Origin: Thioalkalivibrio sp. HK1
Lineage (GTDB): Bacteria > Pseudomonadota > Gammaproteobacteria > HK1
Reading direction: 5' to 3'
Assembly (NCBI GenBank): GCA_000583135.1
Contig: JFBG01000036.1
Span: forward strand, 1 to 52,761
Length of the DNA: 52,761 bases
Shown here: one piece after another, positions 36,929-49,201 of the stretch
How the letters are laid out: each line of letters starts with the position of its first letter
Numbering within the stretch: the stretch's first letter is position 1
Notes under the pieces: generated by a model
The model's input: the letters and a program-made list of their open reading frames with translations, nothing else
Told to the model about the DNA's origin: nothing
Database searches by the model: none
Translations under genes and position numbers: made by a program

Positions 36929-39640
36929 TCAAGCCAGAGTTTTGGAGATCACCTCGTGGCTATCCTTCGAGAGGTCGGGGGATTCGAGGGCGTGCTCGAG
37001 TTCTCGGCGGAGGAGGTCGCTGCGGTGATCGTCGAGGTGGCGCCAGCGGCTTGCGGCTTGGAAGAGTCTGGCGGCGACTTGCGGATTGAAGCCGTCGATC
37101 TCCAATGCATATCGGCCAAAAAAGCGATATCCCTCGCCGGAGATATCGTGGAAACGATGCTGGTTCGCGTGACAAAAAGCGCCGATCAAAGATCGCACCC
37201 GGTTGGGGTTGGTGATGTCGAAGGTGGGGTAGGCCATCAATTCGACTACCCGCTCGAGGGTGTCGGGGCGGCGGCCGGTGGCTTGTATCGAAAACCATTT
37301 ATCGATGACCAAGGGATCGTTTTTCCATCGATCGTGGAAGGATTCGATCAAGGGATCGCGCGCTTCTCCTTCGGAATCGTTGGCAAGGCATCGAAGGGCG
37401 GCCAAGGTATCGGTCATATTGTTCGCGCTTTCGAATTGCCGGATGCAGTCCTTGCGCGTTTTCGGATCGTTCAGCTCCATCAGATAGTCGAGACACAGGT
37501 TCTTGAGGCTGCGCCGACCGACGTCGACCCCGACGAAGCGATAGGGTGCTTCGCTGTGGCAGGCTTTGCGAACGCTCGAAAGATCGTCGGCGAGTTGGCA
37601 GGCGATCTGCAAGCGAAGACCCTCTCTCACCTCGTGGATGGCATCGATGGCGATGCGCTGTCCCCGATCCGTCATGCGATCGGCGATGCTCGATTCCAAG
37701 GGCAGGGTGAGGGCGTCGGCGATCAGCGCCGGATCCATCTTCCGATCCAAAAGCAGGCGACGAAGGGCGTCGATGAAATCGGCGGCCGAGTCCTTTTCTT
37801 TCTCCGGCGCTTTTCCCGGGGCGCTGTCTCGGCTTGGATCCTCGATCCTCTCGAGCATCAGACGCATCGCATATTCCTGCGCCGCATCCCAGCGATTGAA
37901 AGGGTCGCTCTCGTGGGCGATCAGGAAAACGAGTTCGTCGTCGCTGCGTTCGATCTCGATCTTCACCGGTGCCGAGAACCCGCGCAGGATGGAAGGCACC
38001 GCAGGGGAGGGGATATTCGAAAAACGAAACTCCTCGCGCTCGTTTTTGATATCGAGCGTCGCTTCCGACTCCCCGGACAAAGCGGCGGCCTCGCAATGAA
38101 GCGGCAAGGGGCGACCGTCCTTTGCAAAAAGGGCGATGCGCAGCGGTAGATGTTGCGGGGATTTTTCCGGCTGCCCCGGGGTTGCAGGGGTGTGCTGATG
38201 CACTTCGATGCGATATTCCGAGCGCGCCTCGTCATGACGGGTGCGGATATCGAGGGTCGGGGTTCCGGCTTGGCGATACCAGCGCCGAAATTGCCTCAGA
38301 TCCGTGCCGGAGGCATCCTCCATCGATCTCACGAAGTCGTCGATGGTGACCGCTTGACCATCGTGTCGTTGAAAATAAAGACGCATCCCGGCTTTGAAGG
38401 CCTCTTGGCCGATCAGCGCGTGCATCATGCGGATGACTTCGGCGCCTTTATGGTAGATCGTCAAGGTATAGAAATTGCCGATCTCTTGATATTCATCGGG
38501 CTGCACCGGATGCGCCATCGGACCTGCATCCTCGGCGAATTGATGGTTGCGCATGATATGCACATCTTTGATTCTCTTTACCGCTCGGGATGACATATCG
38601 GCGGAAAATTCCTGATCTCGAAAAACCGTCAATCCCTCTTTGAGGCTGAGCTGAAACCAGTCTCTACAGGTAACGCGATTGCCGGTCCAGTTATGAAAGT
38701 ATTCATGGGCGACCACGCTTTCGATGGCCGCGAAATCCCGGTCGGTGGCGGTATCGGGGCGCGCCAAAATATAGTGGGAATTGAAAATATTGAGGCCTTT
38801 GTTTTCCATCGCCCCCATATTGAAATCGTCCACGGCGACGATCATGAAAGTATCGAGATCGTATTCCAGATCCCATACTTCCTCGTCCCAGCGCATTGCG
38901 CGTTTGAGGGAATCCATCGCATGATCGCAGCGATCGATATTATGCTTTTGTACATAGATGCGAAGCGTGATATCGCGTCCCGATCGGGTCTTGAAACGAT
39001 CCTCGATACATTCGAGTCGCCCCGCCACCAGCGCGAAGAGGTAACATGGCTTGGGGAAGGGATCTTCCCAGACGGTGAAATGGCGGCCATCATCCAAGGT
39101 GCCGCGCTCGACATCGTTTCCGTTCGATAGCAATATCGGATAGCGATTTGCATCCGCGATTAGCCGCGTTCGATAGCGGGCCATGACATCCGGTCGATCC
39201 AAGAACCAAGTGATGCGACGAAAGCCCTCGGCCTCGCATTGGGTGCATAGATTGCCCGATGATGCATAAAGTCCTTCGAGGGATTTATTGCTCCCGGGTT
39301 GGATTTCCACCGATGTGGCGAGGGTGAAAGTATCGGGGACATCGTGCACGGTCAGCGTTTCTTCTCCGATCGCGATGCGATTGTCGGCAAGGGCTTGCCC
39401 ATCGAGGTGCACCGACAGGGTTTTCAGCCGCTTTCCGTCGAGCACCAAATCCGCATGGCGAGCGGCAGCGGGATTGCGTCGGATGCTCATCGACGAGTGC
39501 ACCTGCGTGCATTCATCATCCAAGGCGAAATCGAGCGATACCGTATCGACGAGAAAGGGCGGCGGGGTGTAATCTTCGAGTCTGGTGCCGGTCGCTTTCG
39601 CAGGCTCGGCGGAATCGTTGGTCTCGGCGACGAAATCCAT
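36929..39640 (-). CDS. pepN: Aminopeptidase N
   Basis: PepN is a cytosolic zinc metallopeptidase (M1) that trims N-terminal residues from peptides. The 903-residue protein has the GAMEN exopeptidase motif (NMGAMENKGLNIFN) near 275 and the zinc site HEYFHNW with the third ligand glutamate in SLKEGLTVFRD near 310-330. A complete C-terminal helical domain of the DUF3458 type follows. It is slightly longer than E. coli PepN (870) because of N-terminal residues. I start at ATG 39640 with GAGAG upstream; a TTG at 39646 is also in frame. A perfect minus-strand TATAAT at 39679-39684 lies just upstream and could be the -10 of a promoter divergent from darP. Confidence 0.95.
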   Translation of the reverse strand: MDFVAETNDSAEPAKATGTRLEDYTPPPFLVDTVSLDFALDDECTQVHSSMSIRRNPAAARHADLVLDGKRLKTLSVHLDGQALADNRIAIGEETLTVHDVPDTFTLATSVEIQPGSNKSLEGLYASSGNLCTQCEAEGFRRITWFLDRPDVMARYRTRLIADANRYPILLSNGNDVERGTLDDGRHFTVWEDPFPKPCYLFALVAGRLECIEDRFKTRSGRDITLRIYVQKHNIDRCDHAMDSLKRAMRWDEEVWDLEYDLDTFMIVAVDDFNMGAMENKGLNIFNSHYILARPDTATDRDFAAIESVVAHEYFHNWTGNRVTCRDWFQLSLKEGLTVFRDQEFSADMSSRAVKRIKDVHIMRNHQFAEDAGPMAHPVQPDEYQEIGNFYTLTIYHKGAEVIRMMHALIGQEAFKAGMRLYFQRHDGQAVTIDDFVRSMEDASGTDLRQFRRWYRQAGTPTLDIRTRHDEARSEYRIEVHQHTPATPGQPEKSPQHLPLRIALFAKDGRPLPLHCEAAALSGESEATLDIKNEREEFRFSNIPSPAVPSILRGFSAPVKIEIERSDDELVFLIAHESDPFNRWDAAQEYAMRLMLERIEDPSRDSAPGKAPEKEKDSAADFIDALRRLLLDRKMDPALIADALTLPLESSIADRMTDRGQRIAIDAIHEVREGLRLQIACQLADDLSSVRKACHSEAPYRFVGVDVGRRSLKNLCLDYLMELNDPKTRKDCIRQFESANNMTDTLAALRCLANDSEGEARDPLIESFHDRWKNDPLVIDKWFSIQATGRRPDTLERVVELMAYPTFDITNPNRVRSLIGAFCHANQHRFHDISGEGYRFFGRYALEIDGFNPQVAARLFQAASRWRHLDDHRSDLLRRELEHALESPDLSKDSHEVISKTLA

Positions 39641-39814
39641 GGTCAAGGTCTCTCGGGATGGGGAAATAAAGAACGATGATTATATTGCGGATACCGTTTC
39701 TCCTTTCAGCCGGCGCTTCATCGATGAGCGAGGCGCCGGGTGGGCGGATGTCGTACGCTTTGCGTTGCGCAGCGTGCCGGGCTTTCGACCCTTTTTCGAT
39801 GCGATTGAACGTCG

Positions 39815-40429
39815 ATGCCTCGTAAAGCGATCCGACCCGCCGCCGACTCGTCGGTGCCATCGCCCGTGCCATCATCGACGCCGTCGAAATCGCAACGCAA
39901 GCGAGATGCGCATCGCTCGCAGGCCTTGGGCGAGGCGCTGATCGACCTTTCGGCGGCGAATCTTGCGCGCCTGCCGCTATGGCCGGCGCTCAAGGCGGCG
40001 ATCGCCGATGCCCAAGGTCTGGTGCGCATCGCCCGTCGGCGGCAGATTCGCTATATCGGTCGTTTGCTGCGGGAGGGGGATGAGGAATCGGTGGCCCAAG
40101 CCTTGGAGGAGGTGCGCAATCCCGGCTGGCGGGAAAGAGCGCGCCATCTTCGCCTCGAGCGCTTGCTCCAAGCGCTGCTCGAGGGCGACGAAGCCCTCTC
40201 GGATCTGCATGAGCGCAGCCAGGATATCGATATGCAGCATCTACGACAGCTGATCCTCGCCGCTCGCCGGGAGCGAAAAGCCGAAGCGGCCGGACAAGAA
40301 GAGATCGGGCAGGATGTGGAACAGGGTGTCGAACAGGAAGTCGAACAAGAAGTCGCCGCTCGAAAGGGAGGTGATAAACATCGAAGACGGCTCTTTCGCT
40401 TTCTCGTGCGATCCGGCTTGGAGACCTGA
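39815..40429 (+). CDS. darP: Ribosome-associated protein DarP (YjgA, DUF615)
   Basis: DarP acts late in assembly of the large ribosomal subunit. The 204-residue product has the family core: KSQRKRDAHRSQALGEALI near 25, LARLPLWPALKAAI near 50, IARRRQIRYIGRLLRE near 72 and a long charged helical second half. A Glu/Val repeat (VEQGVEQEVEQEV) and a basic end follow, which are variable in the family. The gene diverges from pepN. No strong ribosome site precedes the ATG. Confidence 0.87.
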   Translation: MPRKAIRPAADSSVPSPVPSSTPSKSQRKRDAHRSQALGEALIDLSAANLARLPLWPALKAAIADAQGLVRIARRRQIRYIGRLLREGDEESVAQALEEVRNPGWRERARHLRLERLLQALLEGDEALSDLHERSQDIDMQHLRQLILAARRERKAEAAGQEEIGQDVEQGVEQEVEQEVAARKGGDKHRRRLFRFLVRSGLET

Positions 40430-40823
40430 CCCAAACTGGTGACTTGGATCAAACGGCCATGATAGATCGATGAGATGATCGATAGAGCGATGCTTTCGAG
40501 TCGGTTGTCGATATCTGCCGGCTATCGTTCATATAACGGATTTATATGGAGAGATTCGATAGCGAATTCTTATACTTTTACAGGGATCGTTCGAACAAGC
40601 CGATCCTGTCGATCCATCGGCCGGAGAGTATGAATATCGACGCTCGTCGGCGGCGATCTAAGCGAGTGGATGAGACGCTCGATGTCGAAAAGATCGTATC
40701 AAAGATCGTATCTCTTTACAGGTGTCGTCATGGATAGTTTCATATCGATTTGCCACAAGGGAATCGGGTGGGCAAGGCAAGCCCTTTATCGGGAGCTTTA
40801 CGAACGAGGGAGCATGGAAAAAG
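40430..40823. other. Intergenic region, no gene seen
   Basis: About 390 bases with short A+T-richer patches and a small direct repeat AAGATCGTATC (40690-40711). The upstream part of the acetyltransferase frame runs through the right end, but its translation before 40824 does not look like the family. Confidence 0.4.
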
Positions 40824-41441
40824 GTGGCGAACATTTGTTATCGAATCGGATTCGCCGACGAGGATCGGCAGCGCTCGGCGTGGGTTTACGATGCTGCCTT
40901 CGGCGAAAAGATAGCGGTCGCGATCCCCGACAAGGCGCAACGGCTCGCCGTGCTGGCCGAGGGCTTCGACCCTTCTCGGGCGATCGCCGCCATGTATCGA
41001 GGCCGGGTCGTCGGGTTGGCGGGCTTCCATCACCGTGGAGGATCCTTAACGAGCGGTATCACCGTGTCGATCCTTCGTCGTCATCTGGGTTGGATCGGGA
41101 TGCTTAGGGCGATCTCGGTCTTCGCCTTTTTCGAGCGCAAACCGAACCCCCGGGAATTGCTGATGGACGGCATTGCGGTCGATCCCGCCATGCAAGGGCA
41201 GGGAATCGGCACCGGGTTGCTCGAAGAGCTATCCGCCTACGCCGAAACCCGAGGCTATGGAACTATCCGGCTCGATGTCGTCGATGCCAACGAAGGAGCC
41301 TACCGGCTTTATCGGCGCCAAGGCTTCGTCGTTATCAAGAGGGTGGATCTTGCATGGCTTGCAAGCATCCTTGGTTTTTCCGGATTGTCGACGATGCAAA
41401 AAGACATCCGACGATCGATGAAAGGTACGCAGAATATTTGA
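40824..41441 (+). CDS. GNAT family N-acetyltransferase
   Basis: GNAT enzymes move an acetyl group from acetyl-CoA to an amine. The roughly 205-residue product has LLMDGIAVDPAMQGQGIGTGLL, containing the acetyl-CoA pyrophosphate loop Q-x-x-G-I-G, followed by IRLDVVDANEGAYRLYRRQGFV, the conserved end of the fold. The start is uncertain: the frame opens at GTG 40722, but homologous positions begin around YRIGF, so GTG 40824 is preferred. The acceptor substrate is unknown. It stands alone between darP and an amidohydrolase. Confidence 0.78.
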   Translation: MANICYRIGFADEDRQRSAWVYDAAFGEKIAVAIPDKAQRLAVLAEGFDPSRAIAAMYRGRVVGLAGFHHRGGSLTSGITVSILRRHLGWIGMLRAISVFAFFERKPNPRELLMDGIAVDPAMQGQGIGTGLLEELSAYAETRGYGTIRLDVVDANEGAYRLYRRQGFVVIKRVDLAWLASILGFSGLSTMQKDIRRSMKGTQNI

Positions 41442-41772
41442 AGTCTTGTCAATCCCTCGGGGTAGGTCCTTTGGAATAACGATGCCGATGGATGGATACC
41501 CGCCCTCGTCGGTTGGCGGATCGAGCGGCTTGAACGGCGATGTGCGTTCGACGAGCAATCCTTTCATACTCTGTTTAGAATATCGGCGATCTTGCGCATC
41601 CTCGGCTCGGGATATTCGCGCGGGGGATCTCGTATAACCATCCGACAATCGAAAAAACAAGCGAGGGTTTCGGCGGCGAGGATTCGTCGACGGGCTCGTT
41701 CGAACTCGATCCGGTTCGATTCGATCCGATTCGATCCAATCCGGTTCGATGAATGGATAAGGAGGAAAAACC
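41442..41772. other. Intergenic region with a 10-bp tandem repeat at its end
   Basis: The 331 bases between the acetyltransferase and the amidohydrolase contain no supported gene. The last 70 bases hold the 10-bp repeat described separately, then the AAGGAGGA ribosome site. Confidence 0.45.
41701..41750. repeat. 10-bp tandem repeat ahead of the amidohydrolase
   Basis: Five units in exact 10-base register (CGAACTCGAT, CCGGTTCGAT, TCGATCCGAT, TCGATCCAAT, CCGGTTCGAT) lie directly before the ribosome site. They are built from a TTCGATCCGA-like core and could change copy number by slippage. Confidence 0.65.
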
Positions 41773-43050
41773 ATGGGTTTGGCAATCGTCGGCGCCAAGG
41801 TTTGGGATGCGGATGTGGAGCGGCCTTTCGATGCGACGGTGGTCGTCGAGGGCGATTCCATCGAAGCGATTCATAAAGGCAAGTCGACACCGAACGAGTT
41901 GCCGCCGGATCGTATCGACGGTACCGGAATGACCTTGATGCCGGGCATGGTGGAAGGCCATTGCCATCCCAGCTTCACCGGCATCGTCAGCCCACCGGAT
42001 CTGGGGGCGATCGGCCCCGAAGAGCATGCACTGCTTTATGCGCGCAATCTGAAACTGTTGCTCGATCACGGATTCACTTCGATCTTCGAAGCCGCCTCCG
42101 CCAAGCCTCTGCTCGGGGTCGCCGCGCGAAACGCCGTCGACTCCGGGATCATCGTCGGTCCTCGCATCCGCGCTGCAAGCCCCGAGATCACCGTGACCGC
42201 AGGCTTGGGGGACGAGCGAAAACGACATCTTTATCAGGAGAGTTTCGGTCTTGTCGCCGATGGCGTCTCGGAAATGCGTCGGGTGGCTCGAGAATGCGTT
42301 CGCGACGGCGTCGACAATCTCAAGATCAATATCTCCGGAGATGAATTCGTGGCCCATGCCCGCGCCGAGATCACCCCGATCGAGGATGACGAGCTAGAGG
42401 CCTTCGTTCAGGTCGCTCGGCGTTTCGGCAAGACCTCCGTGGCCCATGCCCGCTCGTCTCAAAGCGTGAAGATGGCGGTGAAATACGGCATCGATTGCAT
42501 CTACCACTGCGATTTCGCCGACGAGGAGGCATTGGATATGCTCGAGAGTGCGAAGCAAACCTGCTTCGTCGGCCCCGCCTTCGGCTTGGTGCATAACTGC
42601 GTCAAAGAAGGAGAGGCCTACGGGATGTCGAAGGCGGATGTGGAGGCTTTTCACTTACCGCGCAAATTCGATGCCTGCGTTGCGACCTATCAAGAGATCC
42701 GCAAGCGCGGTCTGCGGGTGGTGATCGGGGGGGACTACGGTTTCGCCCTCACTCCCATGGGGCAAAATGCGCGCGATATCGAGCATTTCGTCAACTATTT
42801 CGGCTATTCGCCTACTGAGGCCTTGCGTTGCGCTACGTCGGTGGGTGCGGAATTGATGGGCATGGCGGATCGGATCGGTCGCATCGAGGTCGGCTATCTT
42901 GCGGATCTATTGCTGATCGACGGCGATCCGACGGTGGATGTCGGCCTCTTGCAACACCCCGACAAGATCGTCATGGTCATGAAAGACGGTGTTCGCTACA
43001 AAGACCCTCGCGCCCCCGGGCAATCCATGCTCGGGATCGTTCCCTCCTGA
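41773..43050 (+). CDS. Amidohydrolase family protein (imidazolonepropionase-like)
   Basis: The 425-residue protein has the composite-domain amidohydrolase layout: a short beta domain, the metal motif GHCHP near 63, LKINISGDE near 172 with the lysine strand, and HARS near 220. YHCDF near 240 and GGDYGF near 317 follow, and the family end ADLLLIDGDP is present. Metal ligands (two His in HCH, further His, Asp) appear conserved. Substrate cannot be told; relatives include prolidases and imidazolonepropionase-like enzymes. AAGGAGGA lies eight bases before the ATG, the best ribosome site nearby. It is followed by pyrG after about 100 bases. Confidence 0.85.
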   Translation: MGLAIVGAKVWDADVERPFDATVVVEGDSIEAIHKGKSTPNELPPDRIDGTGMTLMPGMVEGHCHPSFTGIVSPPDLGAIGPEEHALLYARNLKLLLDHGFTSIFEAASAKPLLGVAARNAVDSGIIVGPRIRAASPEITVTAGLGDERKRHLYQESFGLVADGVSEMRRVARECVRDGVDNLKINISGDEFVAHARAEITPIEDDELEAFVQVARRFGKTSVAHARSSQSVKMAVKYGIDCIYHCDFADEEALDMLESAKQTCFVGPAFGLVHNCVKEGEAYGMSKADVEAFHLPRKFDACVATYQEIRKRGLRVVIGGDYGFALTPMGQNARDIEHFVNYFGYSPTEALRCATSVGAELMGMADRIGRIEVGYLADLLLIDGDPTVDVGLLQHPDKIVMVMKDGVRYKDPRAPGQSMLGIVPS

Positions 43051-43096
43051 CTCGTCGTTCGGGTCTTGGCTTGCCGTTGTCGGCGAGTTTTGTTAA

Positions 43097-45825
<2,729 letters not shown>

Positions 45826-45990
45826 TATGGCCGTGATTTTTTTCATCGAGATACTTGCATCCCGGACTGATTGTTTCTCGGATGCTTTTTCTTGAATGTC
45901 CTTTTCGAACCATCGATTCCGCCCGAGTCGGGAATGGGGCGTTCTCGTCGCTGCATTTCAAAATTCCCTTTCAAAGGAGTCCTTGTCAAA

Positions 45991-47379
45991 GTGAGCATCA
46001 TCCGTGATATCGTGGCGCGCGAGATTCTCGATTCGCGCGGTCATCCCGCCTTGGAAGCCGACGTGCTCGTGCAAGATGCCGCCGGCGTCGAATTTCGCGG
46101 TCGGGCGGCGGTGCCTTCCGGCGCCTCCACCGGTCGGCGAGAGGCGTTGGAGTTGCGAGACGGGGATCCGGCGCGTTATCAAAAGCGAGGACTGCTGAAA
46201 GCGGTTGCCAATATCCGCGAAACGATCCTCCCGGCCCTTGGTGGCATGGATGTTTTCGATCAGGCGCTGATCGACGAGCGGATGTGCGAGATCGACGGCA
46301 GTCCCAATAAGAGCGTTCTCGGCGCCAATGCGATCCTTGCGGTCTCCCTTGCTTGCGCAAAAGCTGCGGCCGAAGTCGAGGGCCTGCCCCTTTATCGCTC
46401 GCTTGCGCGCCATGGATCGGATGATCGATCGCCTGAATCCCGGGGCGATAGCGAAGGCGATAGCGAATCTGCGGGCACCGCCTCGAATCCCAAGACGATG
46501 CCGGTGCCGATGATGAATGTCCTCAACGGCGGCGCCCACGCCGACAACCCTCTCGATATTCAAGAGTTCATGATCGTGCCCGTGGCCGCTGCCGATCTGC
46601 GAGAAGCGGTTCGTTGCGGGGCGGAGGTTTTTCAAACGCTCAAAGCGGCTTTGACGCAGCGCGGTCTGACCACCGCCGTCGGGGACGAGGGTGGCTTTGC
46701 GCCGGCGCTCGCATCCTCTCAAGAGGCGATCGAGCTGATCCTCGAAGCCATCGAGCAAGCGGGGTACGCCGCCGGGAGCGATGTCCATCTGGCATTGGAT
46801 GTCGCCGCCTCCGAGTTCTACGAGGAGGGGCGTTACCACCTTCGAGGCGAGGGTCGAATCCTCGACGCCGGGGAATTCGCCGCTTGGCTCGAAAATCTGG
46901 CGAAAAACTATCCGATCGTCTCGATCGAGGACGGCATGGCCGAGGATGACAAGGAGGGTTGGGGAATTCTTTCGAATCGCTTGGGGGATCGGATTCAGTT
47001 GGTCGGAGACGATCTTTTCGTCACCTGTCCCGCCACCATCGCTCGGGGGATTGAAGAGGGCATCGCCAATTCGGTCCTGATCAAGCTCAATCAGATCGGG
47101 ACGTTGAGCGAGACCTTGAAGGCCATCGAGACCGCTCGTTCGGGGGGCTACACGGTGATCATCTCGCATCGCTCGGGGGAGACCGAGGATACCGTCATCG
47201 CCGACCTTGCCGTGGCCACCGCCGCCGGGCAGATCAAGACCGGATCGCTTTCCCGCTCGGATCGGGTGGCGAAATACAATCGCCTCATTCGTATCGAAGA
47301 GGATCTTGCGAAAGCCGAAGGCGCGTACTATCCCCGCATGGCGGCATTCGCCCCTCGGGGGGCGCTTGAAATGCGCTGA
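45991..47379 (+). CDS. eno: Enolase
   Basis: Enolase turns 2-phosphoglycerate into phosphoenolpyruvate. The 462-residue product has SGASTG near 41, [15 protein letters not shown] near 168-182, GDEGGFAP near 231, [11 protein letters not shown] with a metal Asp near 268, [10 protein letters not shown] near 310, [11 protein letters not shown] near 365 and SHRSGETED near 393. Catalytic and metal residues are in place. It exceeds the usual 430 because of an insertion of about 28 residues rich in Asp, Ser, Glu and Gly between SLARHG and the MPVPMMN strand. GTG 45991 with AAAGGAG eleven bases upstream gives the standard VSIIRDI start; an upstream frame opening is ignored. Confidence 0.97.
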   Translation: MSIIRDIVAREILDSRGHPALEADVLVQDAAGVEFRGRAAVPSGASTGRREALELRDGDPARYQKRGLLKAVANIRETILPALGGMDVFDQALIDERMCEIDGSPNKSVLGANAILAVSLACAKAAAEVEGLPLYRSLARHGSDDRSPESRGDSEGDSESAGTASNPKTMPVPMMNVLNGGAHADNPLDIQEFMIVPVAAADLREAVRCGAEVFQTLKAALTQRGLTTAVGDEGGFAPALASSQEAIELILEAIEQAGYAAGSDVHLALDVAASEFYEEGRYHLRGEGRILDAGEFAAWLENLAKNYPIVSIEDGMAEDDKEGWGILSNRLGDRIQLVGDDLFVTCPATIARGIEEGIANSVLIKLNQIGTLSETLKAIETARSGGYTVIISHRSGETEDTVIADLAVATAAGQIKTGSLSRSDRVAKYNRLIRIEEDLAKAEGAYYPRMAAFAPRGALEMR

Positions 47380-47449
47380 ACGATACGGATATTTCAAATC
47401 TTGCCGATGCCGGTTTTGCAAAAAAAGGGCTTTGGGGGATCCATCACCG

Positions 47450-47737
47450 ATGTCGATGTTTCTTTTTCGGACGATCATCGTTGCCTTGCTGGCATTGACC
47501 GGGGCGTTGCAGTATCGCCTGTGGGTTGCCGATGACGGAATGCGCGAGCTGCATCGCCTCGAACTTGCGCTTGCCCAAGGGGAAGAGGAGAACGACAGGC
47601 TCGATGAGCGCAATCGGCGGCTTTCGGTCGAGGTCCACGAGCTCAAAGAAGGATCCGATGCGGTGGAAGAGCGGGCCCGCCACGATTTCGGGATGATCCG
47701 TCGAGGCGAGATCTTCTATCGAATCGTGGATGAGTGA
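47450..47737 (+). CDS. ftsB: Cell division protein FtsB
   Basis: FtsB is a small bitopic protein of the FtsQLB complex. The 95-residue product has one membrane helix (FLFRTIIVALLALTGALQY) and the family continuation YRLW, then a coiled coil (EENDRLDERNRRLSVEVHEL) and the conserved end GSDAVEERARHDFGMI. Context between eno and ispD is the usual gammaproteobacterial place. The ATG at 47450 is chosen because it starts just before the helix. It overlaps ispD by 8 bases. Confidence 0.93.
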   Translation: MSMFLFRTIIVALLALTGALQYRLWVADDGMRELHRLELALAQGEEENDRLDERNRRLSVEVHELKEGSDAVEERARHDFGMIRRGEIFYRIVDE

Positions 47738-48515
47738 TCCTTCGAAAAGGCCGAGCGTGTCCGGGGCGGCGCAGCGAGTTTGGGCGATCGTTCCGGCGGC
47801 GGGGAGCGGGGATCGCTTCGGGGGAGAAAAGCGCAAGCAGTATCTTCCTCTGGCCGGTCGGCCGGTCATCGCCTGGGTTCTCTCCCGCCTGCTCGAAACC
47901 CCCGGCCTTGCAGGAATCGCGGTGGCCACCGCCGCTTGCGATCCCGATTTCGAAGCGATGGCGCAATCCATCGAACCACCGACGGCGGGGCGGTTGATGC
48001 GGGTCGATGGAGGAGCGGAGCGGGCGCATTCGGTGATGGCGGCGTTGGAGCGTCTTCGCTCCCTCGGCGCCCCCGACGATCCGGTGATGGTGCACGATGC
48101 GGTGCGCCCTTGCGTGTCCTTGGGCGATATCGAGCGCGTGGTGGAAGCCGCCCGAAACCATCCGAGCGGTGCGGTGCTCGCCGAGCCGGTGCGCGATACC
48201 CTCAAGCGAAGCGCACTTCCCCATCGAAAGACCAAGAGCTTGACTCGGGCGTCGAGGATAGAGGCCACGGTGGATCGAAGCCGGCTATGGTGCGCACTGA
48301 CCCCGCAGGTCTTTCCCATGGATGCCTTGTACCGCGCTTACCATCGGGCCTTGGCGGCGGGGAAGGAGATCAATGACGAAGCGACGGCGATGGAACTCGC
48401 CGGAGCGAATCCGTTACTGGTTCGGGCTCTGGCTCCGAACCCCAAGATCACATGGCCCGATGATCTCGCCCTTTGCGCCGCGCTGCTGCAAGCATCGAAG
48501 ACGAGCCCTTCTTAA
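47730..48515 (+). CDS. ispD: 2-C-methyl-D-erythritol 4-phosphate cytidylyltransferase
   Basis: IspD is the third enzyme of the MEP isoprenoid pathway. The 261-residue protein has the nucleotidyltransferase loop PAAGSGDRFGGEKRKQYLPL near 24-43, GGAERAHSV near 93, VHDAVRPCV near 120 and LCALTPQVF-like WCALTPQVFP near 200, followed by NDEATAMEL. It is somewhat longer than E. coli IspD (236), mainly at the N-terminus and a Thr-Lys stretch. It overlaps ftsB and precedes ispF. Confidence 0.95.
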   Translation: MSDPSKRPSVSGAAQRVWAIVPAAGSGDRFGGEKRKQYLPLAGRPVIAWVLSRLLETPGLAGIAVATAACDPDFEAMAQSIEPPTAGRLMRVDGGAERAHSVMAALERLRSLGAPDDPVMVHDAVRPCVSLGDIERVVEAARNHPSGAVLAEPVRDTLKRSALPHRKTKSLTRASRIEATVDRSRLWCALTPQVFPMDALYRAYHRALAAGKEINDEATAMELAGANPLLVRALAPNPKITWPDDLALCAALLQASKTSPS

Positions 48516-48557
48516 GTGAGTGAGAGCGAAAAGCCTCGAGCGAATCCGCCGTCTCCC

Positions 48558-48628
48558 TATTCGATCCTTGCCATTCGATCTTCGTCATTCGATTCTCGTC
48601 ATTCGAACATCTCCATTCGACCTTGCGC
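48558..48628. repeat. 14-bp tandem repeat between ispD and ispF
   Basis: ATTCGA occurs at 48559, 48573, 48587, 48601 and 48615, an exact 14-base spacing; units resemble CATTCGATCTTCGT. It fills most of the 116-base gap just before ispF. Confidence 0.75.
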
Positions 48629-48631
48629 GCC

Positions 48632-49126
48632 ATGCAATCGACCACTGCCATTCGAATCGGCCACGGCTACGATGCCCATCGCTTCTCGGCGCAGACCGAC
48701 CTCACCCTCGGCGGCGTGGCCATCGAATTCGATCGAGGATTGGCTGCGCATTCCGATGGCGATGTCCTGATCCATGCCCTATGCGATGCCTTGCTCGGGG
48801 CGGCGGGACAAGGCGATATCGGTCGGCATTTTCCCGATAGCGATAGTCGGTTCGAAAATATCGACAGCCGGATCTTGCTGCGCCGGACGGTCGCCATGCT
48901 GAGCGATCTCGGGTGGGAGGCGGCCAATGTCGATGCCACATTGATCGCCCAAGTGCCCAGGTTATCGCCTTATTTGCCAAAGATGCGTCGCCGGCTCGCA
49001 GCGGATCTGGGGATCTCGGAATCCGCCCTCAATATCAAGGCCACGACCACTGAGGGAATGGGTTTTGCCGGGAGGGAAGAGGGGATCGCAGCGCATGCGG
49101 TGGTCCTGATCCGGGCTCGTTCTTGA
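48632..49126 (+). CDS. ispF: 2-C-methyl-D-erythritol 2,4-cyclodiphosphate synthase
   Basis: IspF closes the cyclodiphosphate ring in the MEP pathway. The 164-residue product has the zinc motif GHGYDAHRF near 10, HSDGDVLIHALCDALLGA near 38-55, GDIGRHFPDSD near 60 and KATTTEGMGFAGREEGIAAHAV near 132-155, all conserved. Start ATG 48632; an in-frame TTG at 48623 is less likely. Unusually, it is separated from ispD by the 14-bp repeat. Confidence 0.95.
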   Translation: MQSTTAIRIGHGYDAHRFSAQTDLTLGGVAIEFDRGLAAHSDGDVLIHALCDALLGAAGQGDIGRHFPDSDSRFENIDSRILLRRTVAMLSDLGWEAANVDATLIAQVPRLSPYLPKMRRRLAADLGISESALNIKATTTEGMGFAGREEGIAAHAVVLIRARS

Positions 49127-49201
49127 GTGTCGATTCCCATCGATCGTTCCTCTCGATCCGCAGGTCTTGATTCCCCGTTCCCTCGCCCACCGAAAGAGGC
49201 G

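Noticed and set aside
41700..41760. GGTTCGATTC as a tRNA T-loop
   Set aside because: No acceptor stem, anticodon arm or D-arm could be placed around it; it belongs to the 10-bp repeat.
45833..45843. T-run after kdsA as rho-independent terminator
   Set aside because: The only stem nearby (GGCAG/CTGCC) is five bases and lies 16 bases from the T-run.
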